A stretch of DNA of 64,000 bases from Humulus lupulus (lineage: Eukaryota > Streptophyta > Magnoliopsida > Rosales > Cannabaceae): assembly GCF_963169125.1 (NCBI RefSeq), contig NC_084794.1, forward strand, positions 226,793,409 to 226,857,408, written 5' to 3'. This document shows, in pieces, positions 60,362 through 64,000 of the stretch (positions within the stretch are counted from its first letter, which is position 1; each line of letters begins with the position of its first letter). The notes under the pieces are model-generated. The model was not told where the DNA came from, did not search any database, and saw only the letters and a program-made list of their open reading frames with translations. A program made the position numbers and the translations under genes.

Positions 60362-61186
60362 TGTTACACCCAGATTTCAAGATAAGAAGTTATGACCTCG
60401 AAAACTGGGCTTGTCAGGTGTGTGCTCGAAATATATCCAGACATCATATGGTTCAACCATTAAACCTCTCAGAAGTAAAACAACGACCTTGAGGATGTGT
60501 AACCTTGAATATTCTCTGAGCTCACGGTGGGTAAAGGCACGACACTTGAATATATTTTTTATCGATTGTCTTCAGACGAGATAGCTCAAGCTCGGGAAAT
60601 GCATGCTCGGATGTGACAGCCTCGTCAACACCTACCTATCCTGAGCACGGCGTGAAGTTGAGTGGAAAGCTCATGACTGACCCATAGTCTTGACAGACTC
60701 AATGTCAATCGCTAATCTCGAAGACCTGATGAATCACCTGGAATAGCCCATTACGTGTGAACATGCTACTATTGTGTTATCCCAATATTTAAGGGATATC
60801 ATTTAATCTATTACCCGTTCTTGATCTTCATGTGACGTTTCCGTGTATATACGAGATAATGTGTTTAATATCATTATTTCAATTGATTTACAGAATATCT
60901 TCCCGAAATATGTGGGAATGAATTCTGCAACCTTCTCTATAAATAGATAAGGAATCACCATTTGTAAAGGACCGAATTCTGATTTTTGGAGAGAAAACTC
61001 TGGGCAACTCTTCTCTGAAAAGTTTCTAGAAAACTCCTAAATCTTAATAACATAGACTCGTGGACTAGGCAGAGTTAACTGCTAAACCACGTAAAAATCC
61101 TCTTGTTTTTCTCAACTATTCATTCGCTTCATTGTTTTATCGCTTAATTTCTCTACTATTTAAGTTGACAAAAAGCGGCGTCAACA
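60362..61186 (+). mobile_element. Solo LTR, 825 bp
   Basis: It begins TGTTACACCC, ends GTCAACA and is flanked by ACATG (60357-60361) and ACAAG (61187-61191), a 5-bp duplication with one mismatch. CTATAAATAGATAAGG near 60939-60954 is a TATA box on the plus strand. No coding sequence. It contains a relatively GC-rich centre with several TCGAG-type words. Confidence 0.6.
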
Positions 61187-61191
61187 ACAAG

Positions 61192-62207
61192 TATTTAATT
61201 TTATTTAGAAAATTTATTAATTTATTTTAGTTATATATTTTTTAATTCTCTTATACATTTTAAATAAATAAACAATATCATATATGACAAAAAAATGACA
61301 TAACATATTAAAAAAAAAAACCAAAACAATGTATATAGTTTTAAAAAAAATTAAAAAAACAATTAAATCAAGAATTCATTAGATACACACTTTTTTATAT
61401 AAAGATAGGGTGCATTATAGTTTTAAAATTAAATTTTTTTCCTAATTTTCTTTTAGAAAAAATACCTATGAATTTCAATATAATAAAATATTTTTAAAAA
61501 ATCTAAATTAAAACTATAAACTTAAAAAGTTTATTTGATCAAATTTTAATTATTTGATTTAAAAAATTCTAAAGCCAGCAAAAAGTTATATATAAATATA
61601 CTATTTAATTAATGGTTAGAGAAATTAAAATGAGTAATCTCTCATTAAAAAAACTAGATGGAAAAATAAGAAAATATATATTTGTGTCTTATTTCACTAT
61701 CACATATATGTTTTAATAAACAAAATACGCTAAATAACAAAATAAATAATTAATAAAAGAAAGAAATAAATAAATTTAAGCACGTAATTATTTTTCGGTT
61801 ATTGTTTTGAAAACATAATTAATAAAGTAATTTAAATACTTTAATATGAAAATTTAAAATATATGATGAAAAACTATTATGTCTCATTTATTACTCTTTT
61901 TTTATTTATTCCTTTTATTTACCTTATTTAGATGACTTTATTACTTTTTATTTAGACCACTTTAAAACTAATGTTGTTAGAAAATAATAAAAAAATGTGT
62001 TAAATCTAACCAAAAACAATAATATTATATTCACATTTATAATATATAAAGATATATATATTTAATTATATATGCCTTAGACTTAGTGGGTAATTTTATC
62101 CAACATTTTTATTATATATCAACAAATCCAATTGGTGGGTAGTTTTTATACTTTAGTGTAAATATCTTATTATCTATAAAACTAATGTTTTGATTTATTT
62201 TTTGTAG
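61192..62207. other. AT-rich DNA, no gene seen
   Basis: Very AT-rich, with A runs (61310-61321) and no frame of interest. Confidence 0.5.
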
Positions 62208-62300
62208 AAAATATCAGAGAAGAATGCGATCAATCGGTCCTTAAGGTCACTTGAGGGCGGTCATGGCTCAAAAATGCTCGTCCAAATTATACATGATGGG
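62208..62300 (+). pseudogene. Exon-like remnant of a CACTA-associated (PTTA/En/Spm-like) protein
   Basis: Between an acceptor TTATTTTTTGTAG (ends 62207) and a donor GATGGG|GTAGGTG (62301) lies a 31-codon frame reading KISEKNAINRSLRSLEGGHGS and MLVQII. It resembles the KxxxNRxxR...GGSK...F/L pattern of the plant En/Spm accessory protein family. About 90 bases on, ETGELPSMDVLFQ (62390-62428) fits that family's next conserved block. Too short for certainty. Confidence 0.35.
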
Positions 62301-62971
62301 GTAGGTGACAATTATTAAAATTTATTTGTTTATTCATTAATACAAATATGTTAGTAAATTTTAATTTTTTATTTTATTTTCAAAATAAATCTTGAGACAG
62401 GTGAGCTTCCAAGTATGGACGTTCTATTTCAGCGTCTTTCTCATTTCTTTCTTGGATTTTCTTTTGAGGATCCCTTGTCTCACGTTGATCCATCTTAGGC
62501 TTTGTTATGTTGGTCTATCCTAGACTTTCTTTTGAGGATTGCTAGTCTTAAGTTGGTTCATTCTAGACTTTTTTTTTAAGATTGATCATCTCAAGTTGGT
62601 TCGTTTTATAGTTTCTTTTGAAAATTTCATGTCTCAAGTTACTCCATCCTGGATTTTGTATGGACTTTGTAGTTGTAATATGTTTTTTAGATACATTTAG
62701 TAATTAACATTGTATATATTGGTTATTTGTATAAAATCTTTTATCCTTATTATAATATTTTAATTTTTAATAAAGTGTTATATTTGATAATATTCTTATT
62801 TAAAATATTAACTAAAAATATAATTTATATCATAATAATTTTTTTTAAATATATATATATTTTATTTTTTACGATGCAATATGGCATCGCCTAAAGATAA
62901 ATACGAATAACATTAGTGACGCATTCTGCGTGGCCAAATACAATATAGATTATTGTTTTTAAATCAACACA

Positions 62972-64000
62972 CACTACAAAAAATATGACTTTCTCCTGCA
63001 TATTTTTGCATCACAAAAGTCATGACTAGTGCCGGCAAATGCCAGATGGGCTTTACCGATGCTTTTTTGCGTCAGGAAAAAGGTAACGCTTGAATTCCAT
63101 CGATAATAAGACTTTAGTCGGCGTCGAAAAAAGTTACTTTTTGAAACAACAACAAGATGGCCAATTCAGAAGATTCTTAGACGTTTTGAAGCAACTCCAT
63201 ATCAACATACCACTAGTGGAGGCTTTGGAGCAAATGTCAAATTATGTAAAAAAAATTAAGGACATTTTGACTAAGAAAAGGAGACTTGGCGAGTTTGAAA
63301 CAGTGGCCTTGACTGAAGGTTGTAGTGCCATGTTGTGGAGTAAAATTCCACCTAAGTTGAAGGATCTGGGTAGTTTTACAATTCCATGTTCAATTGGTGG
63401 AAGAGATGTGGATAGAGCTCTATGTGACTTGGGAGCTAGTATTAACTTGATGCCCATGTCTATTTTTAAGAAGTTGGGAATTGGAGAAGCGGGGCCAACT
63501 ACCGTCACTTTGCAATTGGCGGATCTTTCTATGGCGCACCCGAAAGGAAAAATTGAAGATGTTCTAGTGCAAGTTGATAAGTTCATTTTTCCGGTCGATT
63601 TCATCATTCTTGATTATGAAGCAGATAGAGATGTTCCTATTATCTTGGATAGGCCATTTCTAGCTACCGGGAGGACCTTGATTGGCGTGGAAAAAGGGGA
63701 GTTCACAATGAGAGCTCAAGAAGAACAAGTAACTTTCAAGGTATTCAATCCAATACGTTCTCCAGATGAAGTAGGAGATTGTTTTGCCATCATTGTTAAG
63801 AACTCTAATATGGAGGAAGAGGTACCCACAAGGTATAATAAGAAAGTGAGGATGAGGCTATCTGTTAAATAATTTGAGAGCAACAATGAGCTAGGGGCAA
63901 TTATAAACAAGGCACCGTCTCATTTGCAAGAGCCACGTAGAAAGAAGAAAAAAGAAGTGTGGAAGGAAAGCTCATTCCCAAAGGTTCGAAGTGGGGCAGC
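62972..64000 (+). mobile_element. CACTA (En/Spm-like) transposon, left end; runs off window
   Basis: CACTACAAAAAATATGACTT is a canonical CACTA terminal inverted repeat start. A subterminal region follows with several short related words (TTTTTGCRTCA, TGCCGGCAAATGCC). The right end is not in the window. The 3-bp flank is ACA. Retroelement sequence begins only about 170 bases inside. Confidence 0.55.
63141..64000 (+). pseudogene. Athila-type gag-pol fragment with protease, partial
   Basis: Homology starts at LKQQQDGQFRRFLDVLKQLH and continues VEALEQMSNYVKK, LTEGCSAMLWSKIPPKLKD, ALCDLGASINLMPMSIFKKLGI (protease, with DLGAS at 63428-63442 intact), VDFIILD and IILDRPFLATGRTL. The frame is open until a stop at 63870-63872. 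The same frame continues FESNNELGAII beyond it to the window end. It belongs to a different Athila family from the element at 43502-54582. It has no LTR or PBS on its left and abuts CACTA terminal sequence, so it is either captured by or truncated against the CACTA element. Confidence 0.8.

Noticed and set aside
1..64000. CRISPR array, rRNA, tRNA or bacterial operon
   Set aside because: No regularly spaced short repeats with unique spacers, no rRNA-like conserved sequence and no tRNA cloverleaf were seen. The only 119-bp array lacks unique spacers. The PBS sequences are tRNA complements, not tRNA genes.

Overview
The window is plant nuclear DNA made almost entirely of transposable elements. 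The evidence is Ty3/gypsy elements of the Tekay/Del, Tat and Athila lineages, an L1-type LINE, PIF/Harbinger and CACTA remnants, plant-type PBS sites, GT-AG introns and an AT-rich background. A dicot is likely, but the species cannot be read from the sequence. I found no intact host gene, no tRNA or rRNA gene and no CRISPR array.

Layout. 1-12.1 kb holds a copia-like solo LTR (575-2382), a decayed two-gene PIF/Harbinger element on the minus strand (about 3.6-7.0 kb, with a MITE-like foldback inside it), and a chromovirus-type solo LTR (7219-11744) that is split by a second solo LTR (8607-10961). 12.1-59.6 kb is one nested structure. A 5'-truncated L1-type LINE on the minus strand (12099-59619, about 4.7 kb of LINE sequence) is flanked by the 9-bp direct repeat TCAAAAAAT and has been blown apart by five separate LTR insertions: a Tat element (12977-25374), a copia-like solo LTR (25416-26005), a gypsy-like solo LTR (26339-28358), a Tekay element (28816-40560, itself carrying a solo LTR at 31187-33469) and an internally deleted Tekay-type element (40889-56372) whose 3' LTR contains an 11-kb Athila element (43502-54582). 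Almost every insertion has a readable 5-bp target duplication. Removing the insertion and one TSD copy restores LINE (or pol) homology across the junction. 59.6-64 kb holds a MITE-like foldback, a solo LTR (60362-61186), an exon-like CACTA gene remnant, and a CACTA terminus (62972) beside an Athila protease fragment that runs off the window.

How it works together. The insertion order is LINE first, then Tekay and solo-LTR insertions, with Athila inside one of those. Tat looks youngest, with 766-bp LTRs that I count as differing at about seven positions. All elements are defective, through stops, frameshifts, interrupted genes or lost catalytic residues. The most informative parts are the Tat element's separate antisense gene (own TATA box, four splice-able introns, coiled coil), three intron-like gaps in the LINE ORF, an extra ORF in the Tekay leader, and a short block conserved at a fixed distance from the 3' end of otherwise divergent Tekay-type LTRs.
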